A stretch of DNA of 64,000 nt from Montifringilla adamsi (lineage: Eukaryota; Chordata; Aves; Passeriformes; Passeridae), in contig JAGGNK010009114.1 in assembly GCA_017590115.1 (NCBI GenBank), positions 17,567,937-17,631,936 on the forward strand. The letters run 5' to 3'. Shown here piece by piece: positions 37,108 to 50,006 of the stretch (the first letter of the stretch is position 1; each line of letters starts with the position of its first letter). The notes below the pieces were generated by a model. It was not told the DNA's origin and made no database searches. It saw only the letters and a program-made list of their open reading frames with translations. A program made the translations under genes and the position numbers.

Positions 37108-40100
37108 CTGCACAAAAGACAACAGTGAAAGGGACTGTTAAATGAATTCACATTCATTTGGAATCCTAATCAGGTGCCTGAGTAGTTCTCCCCACGGACT
37201 CTGGGAACTCACAGTGCTTTTCCATTAAAGGCCCTTTTACCCAGAGCTCCACAGAGTCTGCCATTAGGGTGAGAAATAAACTATTGTTTGTTGGGCGTTG
37301 GAAGCAATTTTAGATCCTCAGGGCAACTTTTCATTTATTTATTTTAAGCTGGGAAGCAGGGTATCTATTTTCTGTTTCTTTTTACTCAGTTGTCTCAAAG
37401 TTTTATTTTAATGTCAGAGGCAGACGTGCCCATCCCAATCTGGCACTCTCAAAAATCAAGAGAGCTTCTCATTAACTTCAGAGAGACAGAACCATGCCCA
37501 GTGTCAGAACATGTAAATACTCGAGCACTCATCTATCCTGCAGCCTTTTCTCTCAGGCAAGGATGTGAGACTAGCAGCACCAGATTAGTCTATTTTATGT
37601 CTCAAGACTTGATTAACCAGTAGAATACACCCCTACACCTTCACAGTATAAAAATTAAGTTAATAACTCACTTGTGAAGTGATTCAAATTTCTGGTTCTC
37701 TTGAGAAGAAGTTTAAATTCCAGAGCTCTATATCAAAACTGGTTTTGAGCAGACAATATCATCTTTTTTCCCTTTGAATTTGATGGCAAAGCTCTCAATG
37801 GCATCCAAAGCAATGGCATTGAGTCTAAAATGCCATTTACACTCCTAACATTAATCAGTTTACTTTATCATTTGCCCAGTTTACCAAAAAAGTTACTGAA
37901 ATTTGTTTTTTTAGTAAAGCCAAATTCAGAAAGATCCACTAGCAGAACTATGACAGAATCAGTAACTTAATTATCACAGGCCAGATTCTGGCAGCTGAGT
38001 CCTTCTAGAGCAGGGCAGATCAGATACCAGATACTGAGATCCTTGCTCTGGTCCATAAGCAGAAAGATTGGTTACGATATTCCAAGTTTTTCTTTCTGTG
38101 TGGGTTTGCTCATGGAAGACTTAGACTATCCCTCCTGGAATGTATGTTACACCTCTGTGCCTGTACCCACACACGCCAACAGGAGTTTTGCCAGCAAATT
38201 CAGTGGTGCACGGATCAAGCTGCACAAACCCATTTAAGAGACCTTCAGCTGATCCACATCAAGCAGCAGGAGAGAGGGGTCAAGTCACACAGGTCTTTTA
38301 ATAGTTCATCCATATTTAATTTAACAGTGGAAAAATACTGCTTGTCAAATTGCTGAAGCATATCATGGATTTGCTCAAAACTGAGGCCAAACATGGTATT
38401 CAGCAGCTTAATGTGTTTTTGGGGAAAACACTGCGTACCACAAAATTTCACTGCTTTCTCATTTACGAACCCACTGCACTGAAATATCTTTTATTGATTA
38501 GCTCACACTGACATGCATAATTTATATCAGAGATTCAAGCTGGCCAGTTCTACTGTCCTAATTACACAGCTTTATTTGAGATTAAGCTACTGTGGGGAAA
38601 CAGGGAAGACTTTTAAAGTCCAAAGTATTTTGAAAAGGAAAAAAACCCTGCAGACTAATATTTATTTCAAATAGAAGTGATACCTATGAAAATTTACTGT
38701 TTCTTAGAGTTACATACCCAGACAAGACATTTCTGATTTACAACAAAAGCACATTTTCTACAAAACACATTACAAGGGGAAAAAAAAAGAAACAAACTTC
38801 TTAGAACTACTGCCAAAAAGTAATCAAATCATGACATTTCACAAAGAAATAAAAGTTGTATGTGTTATTACTATCCCCTTTTTTAATGCACTTGGGTTGA
38901 AAAGTAACTTCAAATATGGAGATGAAGTAGTGCTTTATTCCTAAAATGGAAAAATCTGTGCACTCTTAACAGAAGCACAGAGATGATAATGCAGTAGGTC
39001 TGACTGAAACTAAAGTCACCACTACAGAGATACACTATAAAGTTACAGAGGACAAGGATTTTCCTAAATATAAATGAGATCTGGTACAGTACAAGGGCTG
39101 TAACTGTTGAGATAAGTTCTGGACTTGGTATTATATTTAAATCCAAACCAATTGCATTACTCAAGTGTTACCGAGATCAAAATTTGGCTTTAACTTTTGA
39201 AACTACATAGCATGAAAATACTACTGTCATTTGTTTTCTAATAAATTTAGTATTACATTAGAAAAGGGAAGATAGTTGGTTGTTTGTTTTTTTTTAAATG
39301 AAGAACAAAATGACAAAGTAATTCAATTGTAGATCAGTTTAAATACCCAGCATAAAGAAACAAAATTGAGCTTTTTTTAACACATTAAATACAGTGTGGC
39401 ATGCTGGCTTCTATCTCCATGGCTATCAGCAATCTTCTGAACTGCTTTGTTCAGTGATTTTTATGTTTACAACACCCAAGTTACTCTGGGCTTCTCCCCA
39501 AGACACTGCTGCCATCCTGGAGTGCTGAAATAAGAGCACAGGAGAGACCTCAGTGTATCTCTGATGTGGGGCTGGGAACACTCCTGGCTCCAGGAATAAC
39601 CAGGGCAGTCAAGCCCAATGTTACTGGGCAAGAAATCTGCAGATTATGCTCTAGCCACATTCCCTCATCTCCCTGGCTAGATTAATTCATTATACTTGTT
39701 ACAAACTTAGTGAAAATTTGCAGCCACCATCATTAATCCTATTTTGCCATTTTTTAGAACATTTTGGCGTTCTGTAGTACACAGGTAATCATACAAAATC
39801 GGATTATGCTTTGTACCAAAGCACAGGAGGCAAACATGAAGTGACTATCATAGGAAGCCAAAAACAAACAAAACTTAAATCTGTATTACAAGTGAGCTGT
39901 TTTAAATATTTTTAATTATTTTGGTTAAATACAAATTCAAATTGTTATCTGAAAAATGCCAGTCAAATCAGCTTGCATAATCTCTGTTGAGTAACATAAG
40001 GGAAATGTTTTGAGAGTTTTAGTTAAGTGGTAGCCTTTTAACTAGACTCATGAGAAACAGGTATTTTTCACTCTCTATCTGAAGGGTTAATTAAATAACT

Positions 40101-40979
40101 TTCAGTATAACAAATTCCTTATAAGATTTTAGCCTCCTAGAAAACACTGAACCCCTCATCTTCTACATTATCTTTGTCCCCACAACTAAGTCTCTGTTGT
40201 CCCAAAGCTAACCCTCATTCAATTATTTTTAAGATTCCCAGTAAAATATCCTTATTTCAAAAGGAATTATGGGTTCTCCATAACTGCAAACCCAGTACAG
40301 GGGTAGGACAAAAGTAACTGGAATCTGCAGATTTTTCTCATTACATGTAACCATCAGTCACATTATGCAAAGCCCAGTGAAATTAAGGTTTTTTTTTTTC
40401 TTTCAAGAGCTTCCATGTATTTTGGACAAGGCCTTCAGAATTATATGAAGGATGGATCAGCATGAGTTATGCCCCAAAGTTCATTCTGAAAGCTCATCAG
40501 GTGCTTAATTTTTGCTGCTGTTGTGTATTTTGGAGGAGATCTCACAAAGAACTTTCACTAACAGAGACAGGAGTCCAGAATATTTAGTAATAAATGGGAT
40601 GAAACCCATTGGGATCCTGTCCTAGGCACTGGAAAGTGCTGCACTGCTAAAGAAGAAAAAGAATTTGCAAGTACTCTGCATCAGTCAGGATTTAGCCCAT
40701 GCTGCACAACTGATCCAATTTACAGGAGAATTGAGAAAGCCCTGGATCACCCTTTGTTTAAACACTGTTCACAATGTTCCTAAAATACACAAAATTAAAA
40801 ACATCCAATAAATGAAACTCAAAACAAAAAGCCACGTTGAACAAAACCAGAACAGAAAGCCCCGCAGCGGTGAGAAGCACATGCCAAGTGCTGGCTGATG
40901 CACACGATGGCAAATGTTAAGATGGTGTAAAACAAGACTACGGATAAGAAGCGGATTCATGCAGTTAGCGCTTGTTCAC
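37108..40979 (-). other. CLASP2 intron, 3.9 kb
   Basis: Between the 63-nt exon at 40980 and the exon at 37004. AT-rich with no recognised element. Confidence 0.9.
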
Positions 40980-41042
40980 CTGACTGCCCAACAGAATCAG
41001 CAGTGGAGAGAGCACTAGTGGACCTGGAATGACGTCGAGAAG
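40980..41042 (-). CDS. CLASP2: CLASP2 63-nt probable cassette exon (ASRRHSRSTSALS insert)
   Basis: A 63-nt exon with acceptor TTCTACTTGCAG and donor GTGAAC. Joined at phase 1 on both sides it adds 21 residues reading ASRRHSRSTSALSTADSVGQ then S, ending at D-R-F-G. I recall the same insert in mammalian CLASP2 isoforms, and CLASP1 has the related SRHHSRSTGAL at this place. The exon is too short to stand out as an open frame. The GTGAAC donor is suboptimal, as expected for an optional exon. RRHS and RSTS are basophilic-kinase-like sites (inference). It lies at the edge of a CpG-rich block. Confidence 0.92.
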
Positions 41043-41380
41043 CTGCAAGTAGAAGGAATGGCAACACCCACAGGATTAACACACATTGAACCCGAGACAG
41101 AAAATGCCACAATCCGAAGGGGATGCGTGTGACCGCTACCGCAGAGGTGTTTCATAGTGACAGGGAATGGCGCTGCATGTGGATGCGGAACAGCTACAGT
41201 GCGAGCCCCGCTGCGACGCCTCGCCCGCAGCTTCCCCCCTTCCCCCGTGACCAATAACACAATGCATGACAAAACTCATTTGGAACAGTCCCAGACTGGG
41301 TGCAGCTCAGCAAAAACACCCCGATGCATATCAGTCACGCTCCAGACCTGCAGGTCTGGCAGGCGGCCGTCACGAGAACG
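41031..41380. promoter_or_regulatory. CpG-rich block in intron, candidate regulatory element
   Basis: I count 22 CpG dinucleotides in these 350 bases, including the cluster around 41180-41230, against only a handful per kilobase in the neighbouring intron. Only 12 bases belong to the 63-nt exon. The block could be an intragenic CpG island, an enhancer or an internal promoter. There is no TATA box or recognised first exon, so the function is open. Confidence 0.5.
41342..41359. repeat. 18-bp perfect palindrome
   Basis: CCAGACCTGCAGGTCTGG is identical to its own reverse complement. It sits at the downstream edge of the CpG-rich block. It could be a dimeric transcription-factor site (it contains two inverted AGACCTG half-sites) or chance. 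Confidence 0.9.
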
Positions 41381-41402
41381 TGGAGCACATAACTACAGAG
41401 CA

Positions 41403-41429
41403 GGGTTTAGATGTGTCTGATCTAAACCC
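41403..41429. repeat. inverted repeat, 10-bp stem and 7-base loop
   Basis: GGGTTTAGAT at 41403-41412 pairs perfectly with ATCTAAACCC at 41420-41429 across the loop GTGTCTG. It lies 44 bases beyond the palindrome at 41342. The stem is too short to be a microRNA precursor. Confidence 0.9.
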
Positions 41430-44400
41430 CAAAGTGAAGCCATGAGGAATGGTTACGAATTGTGCTTGCAGGTATTTTTCCACAACATTCTAGCCTATGC
41501 ATAATAAAATCAAAGTTAACAAAGAGAATGCGTAACCACATAAGTAGGAAGAGTCATACAGGGAGGTCACCAACCACTGTACAGGTCCTCGGGTTGGTTT
41601 CTTTTCCAAATGAACACACGTACACACATATTCAGGTGTTGCTACTTCCAAAGGTCCCTTGCTTTTAACAAATTTTGCAGACACGTTTCTTGAACCTCAG
41701 TATGTACATGCAGAGCTAAGGAGAATATGCACATCACACACCCATCTAGAACGACACATGTATACAAATTGTTAAAAGCAATGGAGCGCACACAGTAGCA
41801 GAGGAGCCTAAGCCAAATATAGCTCCCACTTCAATTCCCAGTTGTTAGCAGCACATCAATCACAAAATGCCTTTGGAGAGGTTTTCAGTTCTTGGCTTCA
41901 ACATACAAGTGAGTTCTTTATGAAAGCAAATGAAAAATGGGCCCAGTCATTCCCAAATTACAGAAATTTTGTCTTTCTAAAGAAGTTTTCCCTATGTCTA
42001 GCAACAACATGCTCATCAGCTCAAAGCAACTGACCCAAGAAACCGATTGTTAATTTAAGCAATTCATCACCACAGACTCACTGAAGGCCTTGCTGCTTTA
42101 ACATCATAACTAGTACTGTCAAGAAACTGAAAAAATAAAGCAGAATCACCTTACAATACAAACAGGCTTTGTCAATTATGCACGTAAGTGTGCAGCAGAA
42201 AATTCTACATCTTCTGTTTAAGGTAAAGCATTCAAAGACACAGATACTAATATAATGAAATAAGAATCAGCAACGTGAGAAAAATAAAATTTAGGGATTT
42301 TTTGACTTCAAGAGCTTCACTAAAAGCTATATTCAATATGGCCTTTGGCCATGGAGAACCCATGCATTTATTCAAGAGTACTATCCCACTGACATCATAC
42401 GTAAACTCATGAAAGATTTGCATGATCAGTGGAGGATTATGGACTGAACCTCACAATTAATGTTTGTAGGTCACAACTGCTTTCCCCCAAGCCATCCACT
42501 GTGCCCCTGTGGACACCACTGCAAGATCAAGGCCCAGGGAGAAACAAGAATAACAAAAAAATTTCAGAAATCCACATCTCTGCAAGGAGGCTGAATACAG
42601 ATTCACTCTTGACTGTTTTTACTAACTTAGGAAGCAGGACTCATACAGACATGTATGCCTGCACTGCAGCCCCAAAACAATGGGATGTCAGTGCTGACAC
42701 TGACCATACCATTAAATGCAAGAGTCTTGTCATTTCCATTTAGTTACTCTAAATATAATTCACAAATATACAAGTTAATCATTATAAACAAAACCAGACT
42801 ATGAACAGCAGGATTATATTACCTTTGTATTTTTGCGAGATTAACTGGGTTCTAAAAATACTGTAAGAGAACCACACTGTTTTGGCTTAAACTGACATAT
42901 ATAAATTTCTTTGAAATTAATTACACAACATAATTAACAAGTTCATGAACACATTTGATCTTAAAGCATTTCTGTGAAAACACAAGAAAAAGGTAATAGG
43001 GTAACAACAACATTGGGTGTTACTGTTGTTGCATTGGTATTTCCTCCCCATGTAACCTTTATGACCTAATAACAATGTATTTCTAGAAATGCATTACTCT
43101 TCAGGTAATTAAAAATCAAGAGCTAAAATGAGATTACTCTTTCCTCACAATTTCCTCACAATAAAACATTATAACACACATCTGTAACTGAGATTTTACA
43201 GTCAGTCTAAGAGTCAGACTCAGCACCAGTGGAAGTGTACAAAGCTCACATCAACCATGGTTCTGATACACTGCATTTGCTTTTCAGAAAGGGTTCAAGA
43301 CAGTACTTCAATGACTATATTTTTAATAAAACAAACAAAACACAGCACAGTGGCATAGAACACTGATGAATTAACACTGAAATCCAGCCTACTTATACAT
43401 TTTAGCTGGAGAAAAAAGGCTTCATCCAAACTTGAAGCTAAGCAGGTTAGCTATAAAAATAAGCTACAGTTGTAGATTTACTGTCTTTTTCTAGATCTGG
43501 TATGAAATCACCTTCATTTAATCAATAAAATGTTCATCTATTTATCTTAAAGAGCTATGAACCAAGTTATGAATGCAAAGTTGAACTCCTTCCATTTTTC
43601 ACCAGAAGCTGAAATATTAATGTAAACAGATTATTTTATAGCTCAATATAATAAAGTCATTGAACCCAAAAGCTTCTCCAAAATTAAAACTTGTGCTCTG
43701 TTCCATTTACACATTACATCATACAACTGTATTTTGTCACTATGTGCAAAATAGATACTGTAACACCATTCTTCATTAAATTACTACATGAATGAAGAGG
43801 GTCTGGAGATAACTATATTTCATGTCTGAGATGACAAGTTTTGATACGAGAAGTAATGTATTTGGTTGAACACATGATATGGCATTTGATCAGAAACATT
43901 AACTATCTTGCTGTATTCAGCATTGTGCAGAAAATTTCTGCATAAGGTAAGTGCAATGAGATTTTCTATTTGTACTGTACACTTTAACTGCAGTTTAATG
44001 ATGCTCCTTTAAAATCTCAGTCTTTCCTTGGTTCTACACTGCCTGACAAAGTTTCCTACAGCATGTGCAACTTAATTGATGATTGACTGTCCTGTAAAAC
44101 CTCTACAAAAAGAGAGCTGCTATCTCCACTGGAGGATTCAGGATAGAAATTATATACTGTAACTGTAGCTAGCTGTAAGAAAATCAAATCATGAATAATT
44201 GAGTCACTCAACAACAGCCTACAATGCTACAAAACTACTTCACTGCGACCTAGAAAATCCAGGCTTGCCCTCCCATAGATTTCCATCAGTATTATTAAGC
44301 AAAGCACAGCAGCCCAATACAAGCTGATTCAATGAAACTAAAAAGTGCAAAAGTACAAACTAAGCTATGTCCCTGCTAACAGTGAAATGCTGAGAACCAG

Positions 44401-44584
44401 AATTGAAGCATGCAGAAGAAAACAGAAGGGAAAAAAAAACGGGGTTGGAAACAGGGAGTGTCAGGAATCCAGAGGACAGAAAAGAGCTCATTCCACCTAG
44501 CAGTGTCTTGAAAGGGTAATCACAACAAGGGAAAAAGGAAAAAAAATATTGACCCTTAAAGCTCCAATGCCTACATGTACTCAC

Positions 44585-44692
44585 CAAGTGGAGGGAAGCC
44601 CCGAGCAGGGCTTGTATCTCGACTGCTCTCACGGCTGGTATCACGACTGCACCCCTGACTCATGCTGGGTCGGGGGATACGACTGCTCCGTG
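44585..44692 (-). CDS. CLASP2: CLASP2 exon (window exon 7) with SRIP EB1-binding motif
   Basis: The 108-nt exon encodes [35 protein letters not shown] and split codons at both ends. SRIP is the second SxIP motif. The [14 protein letters not shown] run places serines four residues apart, the spacing used by GSK3-beta for sequential phosphorylation after priming at the TSP site. The acceptor is GCTAG and the donor GTGAGT. It ends one base into a codon. It joins either the exon at 37004 (L-D-R) or the 63-nt cassette at 40980 (L-A-S-R). Confidence 0.98.
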
Positions 44693-45789
44693 CTAGCATG
44701 CAGCATGGAGAGTTTCAGAGAAGGTGAACAAGTTTAATGAGGACAGAAAGCTCAAAGTCAAGTCACAGTTCTGTTAGTTATGGTAATTATTACATTAGTA
44801 ATTACAATTTGTAGCAGCCTGCTCAGGCTCTTTACAAAACCAACTACCTTACATGCTGAGCTGTGTTTGGATGTGAAATTTCAGCAGCATTAATGTCTGG
44901 CTGACAGTCTGTTTTTTTCTTAAGCAATCCAAGTTTTGTTATTCAAGTAGAGCAGGAATCTTCAATCATTTAGGGAAGCTCTACTGTTGCAAAACAGATG
45001 AGGCTGAAAGAAACCCTTCTGGAATATTTCTTCCTTCATTTTAAAATAAACACCCTTCTGGAACAAATGAGCAGACAAAAATTTCTGTAAGTAATACCGA
45101 TACGATCTTTTTACATAGATTTGCCTTTCATAAGGAGAGTTTTTTAAACAAATATCCTAAGGAAAAAAAAAGGTGTACTGCACAGACTTGCAGAGATATC
45201 TTTCTCCAATGAAAAGATAATGGGGAAAAAATATTTAGAACCTGAATACCTGAAAGACAGGTTAAAAAGTAATTTGAATTTGAAGAGAGCAGTAGCTTCA
45301 GATATTTAACAGAAACTAACTTGTGCTCCCTTAGACATCTCTAGAAGTTTATCTTTATGGTTTTATATGCACACAGTTTGAGACATATGCACCCTTCAGG
45401 GGAGCTTTAAACTATATTCTTTACTTGTACAAGATCCTACATGCTTGCAGATGTTTGAGACCCTGAATGTTTTAAAAATGTTTGCAGAAAGTTATTTAGT
45501 AAGCTTTAAGCCTGATAAAGAATACTACATTTTCTTAGGGCAAAAACTAGCAGTTAATTGTCAGGAGAATTGAATGACAACAGGGATTTCCCTTGCTGTT
45601 TTAAAAAGGCAGTAGCATATTTCAAGTGTTCAGGAATCACTGTTGAAGAATTTTCTCAGGCACAGAGTAAAACCTAATCTGCCAGTTTTGCTGACAACAC
45701 AGCAGAGGTACATATGCATAACATGAACGTGCTAATACTTCAACTGCTTCCTTACTTTTATAAAAATAATGTTATTTGCATGCTTCAGA

Positions 45790-45803
45790 ATATATATATA
45801 TAT
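45790..45803. repeat. (AT)7 microsatellite
   Basis: Seven AT dinucleotides in AT-rich intron. Confidence 0.85.
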
Positions 45804-48800
45804 TCTTACAAATCTCTATTGGTTTGTATACAGAACTTAAAAGTCTAGGCTCAAGCTGAAGTTCCTCTACAGTGCTTCAGTGCTCTCACATAAAATGAAT
45901 ATATTAGCGTCCTTCAAGCAAAACAGTACAGAACAGAATAGAAACCTTCATATTTAGGCTTTAAAATTCAAATAGAGACTTCTGCCAGATTCTTGTTTTG
46001 TCAAATCCCTCCCAGTTTTGCAAAACCCAGTTCATATCTCTGTGACGAATTAATGGTTCTGATGGTTGACCGCTGATGTCAGACAATGTGAGATGAGCTA
46101 TCAACCAAGCTGATTAGATCACCATGATGTCTAATGGTACTGAGTTACATGGTCTTACAATAAATAAAACAGACTAAATTACAAGAGCTGGATGAAATTA
46201 GGGTCCATGAGTACAATAATCCCATCTCAGATGTACAAGGGAAAAAGCTGACAGGTGAACTACAGGTAAAAGTAACACTAAAGTTCTCCACACAAATACT
46301 TGGTTTGAAATTGCAGACACTCTAGAAGCAAACTTCTCATTCTTGGGTCTCATGCTTAGATGCAAATAATGGCAGCCTTCACATCAGGTTTGCACAAGCA
46401 GTCATTTCCCTTAAACAGAGAAGATCTGCCCATCTCTTCTATAATACAACCATACTAAAAACAGTAAAGGCTCTTTAGAGAGGGAGAGATTTGAATGATT
46501 ACAAAAATTAGCGGATGTACACAATAGATTCTCCTTCCATACCAGCTAACAGCAGCAGCATGAAGTATAAAGAAAATGCACTTTAACTGCATTGTCCTAC
46601 AATAGGTAGGACAATGCTACAGATGAAGCGTAATACTGACTGTGCAAACAGAACACCCAAAGCCAAACGCTGGGTACTTCAGCATTAATGGTCAAATAAA
46701 AGGGTTGCATGTTACTGGATACAAAAGAAAATCAAGGAAAAAAAATGGATTGAAAAGAACTGAAGGATGAGTCTGCTGTGGACTCCCAGGCACCTGTCTC
46801 ATATTTTCACCACTATGCTGTGTAGAGAAGATTTTGTATCAGCTACTCAGACTATGTCCTTTAGACATTGCCAGCAGTAAAGGCCAGCACTGCTGCCATT
46901 TAGCTGAGTCTCTCATACCGTGACAGGCTGTCTCTGCAGTGTAGGGAGCAAAAGCAAAGACGACAGACCAAGTCTCAATTGGAGAATTCTCAACCCTCAA
47001 AAGCTGGACAGAAATCAAGTGAATGAGTAGCAAAATGGATTAAGAGGAGTAGGCACCATGAAAGCAGACAGTGTGTCCACAGCCAGCTCTGCTGTGAGAA
47101 AGTCTAGGACAGGACAAGGATGGGTTGTTTCCAATAATATTCCAACTTTGTAATGTGTACTGTACATGCAAGTTTTACCAATTTCATCTGGAAAGTCAGA
47201 GCATGTAGACATGGCTCACACCATTATTAAAACACACTATCAAGCAGTCTTATGCCAGTGGAACCCAAAAGATGCAAATATCACCACCAGAACATGAAAG
47301 TGCCCCTGTTTACCAATCTACCAGAAGAAACTGGTATTTTATTAGGGTGTGAATTTTAATGATTTTTAAGTGGAGACTAAAAATCAGCAGACGCTTTCTT
47401 ATATCAATACCAGCATTTTAGAGAGTCTGAAATTCTGCCAAACAGCCAAAGGAAAGCTCTGCAGTGGGGAACACCCAGTCAAGGCAAGTCAAGAACTGCC
47501 TTGATTTCCAATAAATGTAGACAGCATAACCCCAACAGAAAGAGTGCTGCTGCATAAAGCTGACAGGCAGCTGTGCTTGCTCCACTTTTTGGAGAATGGC
47601 TGTCTTGGATCTCTCACTTCTTTCAGATCCAGCTGTGCCACACGATCTGCAAAGCATCCAAGAGAATTAACTTCAGGCTGATAATTTTCAATCCATGGGA
47701 AATGGACATCACCTGCTTGAGCACATGATCTCCTTCAAGGAGCCCGAAGAAATGCTCAGGATTAAATGGACTGCACTCCTCCTTCCTCAAGAGGATGTCA
47801 CCACTAGTAAAACTCACTGAGCAGATAGCAAAGGCAGGCTTAAAAATGAAGTGTTACAAGCAGAGACATATCGGTGACCACACAGGACCTCAGAACACTG
47901 AATGTGCCTTGTTGTGCTGTCTCTAGGGAAACAAAATCTTCTTCAAGCTTCCCAGCATACAGAAGAAATCTACTTCATGGATACCCGTAGTCATCATGGA
48001 AATCAAAACTAGCAGTAAAGTGCTGATGCTAACAGGCATCCACATGCAGAGGGCTCTATTTTTGCTACTGCCCCAGGAGAGCCTGAAGAACTCCAGGGGA
48101 TGGTTTCTGTATTTGGAATCAAGGTGAGTGGGAGTTTATTTAATGAAATGAACAAACAAAATAAAATACCAAGGAAATATAGAGACTGAAGCAACACAAT
48201 AAAAAAGCATAAAATACTGTTAGCTACTATGTCATAAAGTAATAAGTACAATGGAATAATGGTATATAGCTGACAGCTCAAAAGCTATCTCCATCTGGGT
48301 CAGTATTACAACTTCCAAAATCCAATAAATAGAATTTCTGCAACTGAACAGAAAAGTGTCAGACACTCCTGTTCCCATAACAGCCCAATCCAGGCTGTGT
48401 CCATCAACCTGGGGGGAATAGGTGAAAGCCACACATCTGATACATGTCAGATCTCTCTCCCACTCTCAAAGAACAAGCACTGATTATGTTCTCAGGGCGC
48501 ACATCAGAGAAATGATACCAACTACTCTTTCAAAAGAATTCAAGGCTCCTGTAATATACCTGAAAGCAGGCAACCCAAGAGTGAGGATTCTACACAAGGC
48601 AATTTCCCTTCAGCTGCTCAAGAACGTTTCAAATCACACCACATAGTATGATGATCAGCTTAAGCATGTGTGATGGTACCATCCACAATTCTTTGCTTCC
48701 TCCTAAAAAACAATGCTCTTCTACACAGTGACAGCAGAACAATTACCTCTAGTATTTGAGAGGCACTTTAAAAGCATTTTAAAAGCAATGAACAGAAAAG

Positions 48801-49070
48801 CATAATGTATTCATACAGAGCCCATAAAATAGATCAGACATCAGAAGAACACTGATTTTGGAAAAGCAGTCACAATGAATATGCAGTATTTTTTACGAAT
48901 CATAATGGCATATACACTCAGGTGCCTCAAACTCATTTCAGTATACTGGAAAGAATGAATAAAATAGTTCTTTATTAACGACCTCCTCTAAATAAAGATG
49001 CAGCTCAAATGTAAACATAAAACTATTGCTAAGGCAATAGTTATAAATTTAACTGCCAACAGTAAAGCTA

Positions 49071-49090
49071 CAATTTCAATCAATTTCAAT
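49071..49090. repeat. 10-bp tandem duplication
   Basis: CAATTTCAAT is present twice head to tail, upstream of the intron acceptor side for the exon at 49839 in minus-strand terms. Confidence 0.9.
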
Positions 49091-49838
49091 CTACTAGTAA
49101 AGTCTCTGGAGACAAAAATAATTTAGAATCCGTATCATTTAAAATGTTCTTCTACATTAGCTTAAAACTTACAAAATAATTTGTATTGAAAAAATTAAAA
49201 TGTTCAGACAGCACACTGAATATCTTTTCACTTCAACTCAGATACACAAAGTTTATATATATGATATTTACTCACCTGATTTTAAAAAAAAGTCTTCTGA
49301 TAAATCTGAGAATAGAAACTATTACTGAATATTTACATAACAGTCACTGAGACGAGAGTATCAAAACCAGAACAATTACTACGAAAGTCTAAAACCTGTT
49401 CTAAGAACGTCACTCCAGGATATTAAGGATGAGAGAAGAAAGCCATTTAAAATGCAAAATTTCTTAAATAATCCAAGAAGGTGCTTTCTGCTCTTGATTC
49501 CATGTGACTGTAAAGATTGCTCAAATCATTTTAGGAATAAGCTTAAATGAGGTCTTTTTGTTCTGATGGTTATTCACAATTGTTCTTGCTACCTGATCTA
49601 ATAATATTGCTCATGTTGAATTTCAAACAGAAAACACATCATGACATCTTCAGACTTACTTGGAAACCATAAGCTCAACCTGAAAAATTGAAATTACTCT
49701 CCTACAAACCACAATCACATTAACTTGTCAGCTGAAAAACTCAGAAGAACAACAGCAACAGGAACAGTTCCCCAGGCAAGAGGAGAGCCCCTCCTTCAGG
49801 CACGCGGGCCAGCACGTCCCTGCAGTGACTGCTCTTAC

Positions 49839-50006
49839 CTAGGCCTATTCTGTTGGGACTCGTCTCCCGACTGCATCCCTGGCTCCGAGGAATCTTGCTG
49901 CGCTTCTCTGAGGAGGATGGCACTGGCTGGACTCTGGATGTTCCACTGCTCAGGCCACCATAGGAGCTTCCTAAGAGCTTACCCGGAGAACTAGACCGGC
50001 TGCCAG
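49839..50006 (-). CDS. CLASP2: CLASP2 exon (window exon 6) with SKIP EB1-binding motif
   Basis: The 168-nt exon encodes GSRSSSPGKLLGSSYGGL, a Ser/Pro-rich stretch, then EKRSKIPRSQGCSRETSPNR and IGL. SKIP flanked by basic residues is the first of the two SxIP motifs by which CLASPs dock on EB1 at growing plus ends. The surrounding SPGK and TSPNR serines lie in the cluster known in CLASP2 to be phosphorylated by CDK and GSK3-beta, which weakens plus-end and lattice binding. The acceptor is TCCTAG and the donor GTAAGA. SQGCSRETSP is repeated as [10 protein letters not shown] in the next exon, pointing to an old internal duplication. Confidence 0.98.

Larger units (their letters stand above)
41043..44584 (-). 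other. CLASP2 intron, 3.5 kb
   Basis: Contains the CpG-rich block, the palindrome at 41342 and the hairpin at 41403 at one end; the remainder is ordinary AT-rich sequence. Confidence 0.9.
44693..49838 (-). other. CLASP2 intron, 5.1 kb
   Basis: Lies between the two SxIP exons. It holds the AT repeat at 45790 and the duplication at 49071; no coding feature is seen. Confidence 0.9.

Noticed and set aside
41024..41042. 19-nt version of the optional exon using an earlier donor (CAG-GTCCAC)
   Set aside because: Nineteen bases would shift the frame, whereas the donor at 40979 gives 63 nt and a sequence known from CLASP2.
41015..41272. 85-codon minus-strand frame across the CpG block, possible alternative first exon
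   Set aside because: The frame ends in the 63-nt exon in the wrong reading phase for CLASP2 and does not splice in frame; openness is explained by GC content.
42993..43032. ACAACAACA and TGTTGTTG hairpin as a microRNA precursor
   Set aside because: The stem is only about 8 bp with poor extension, too short for a precursor.
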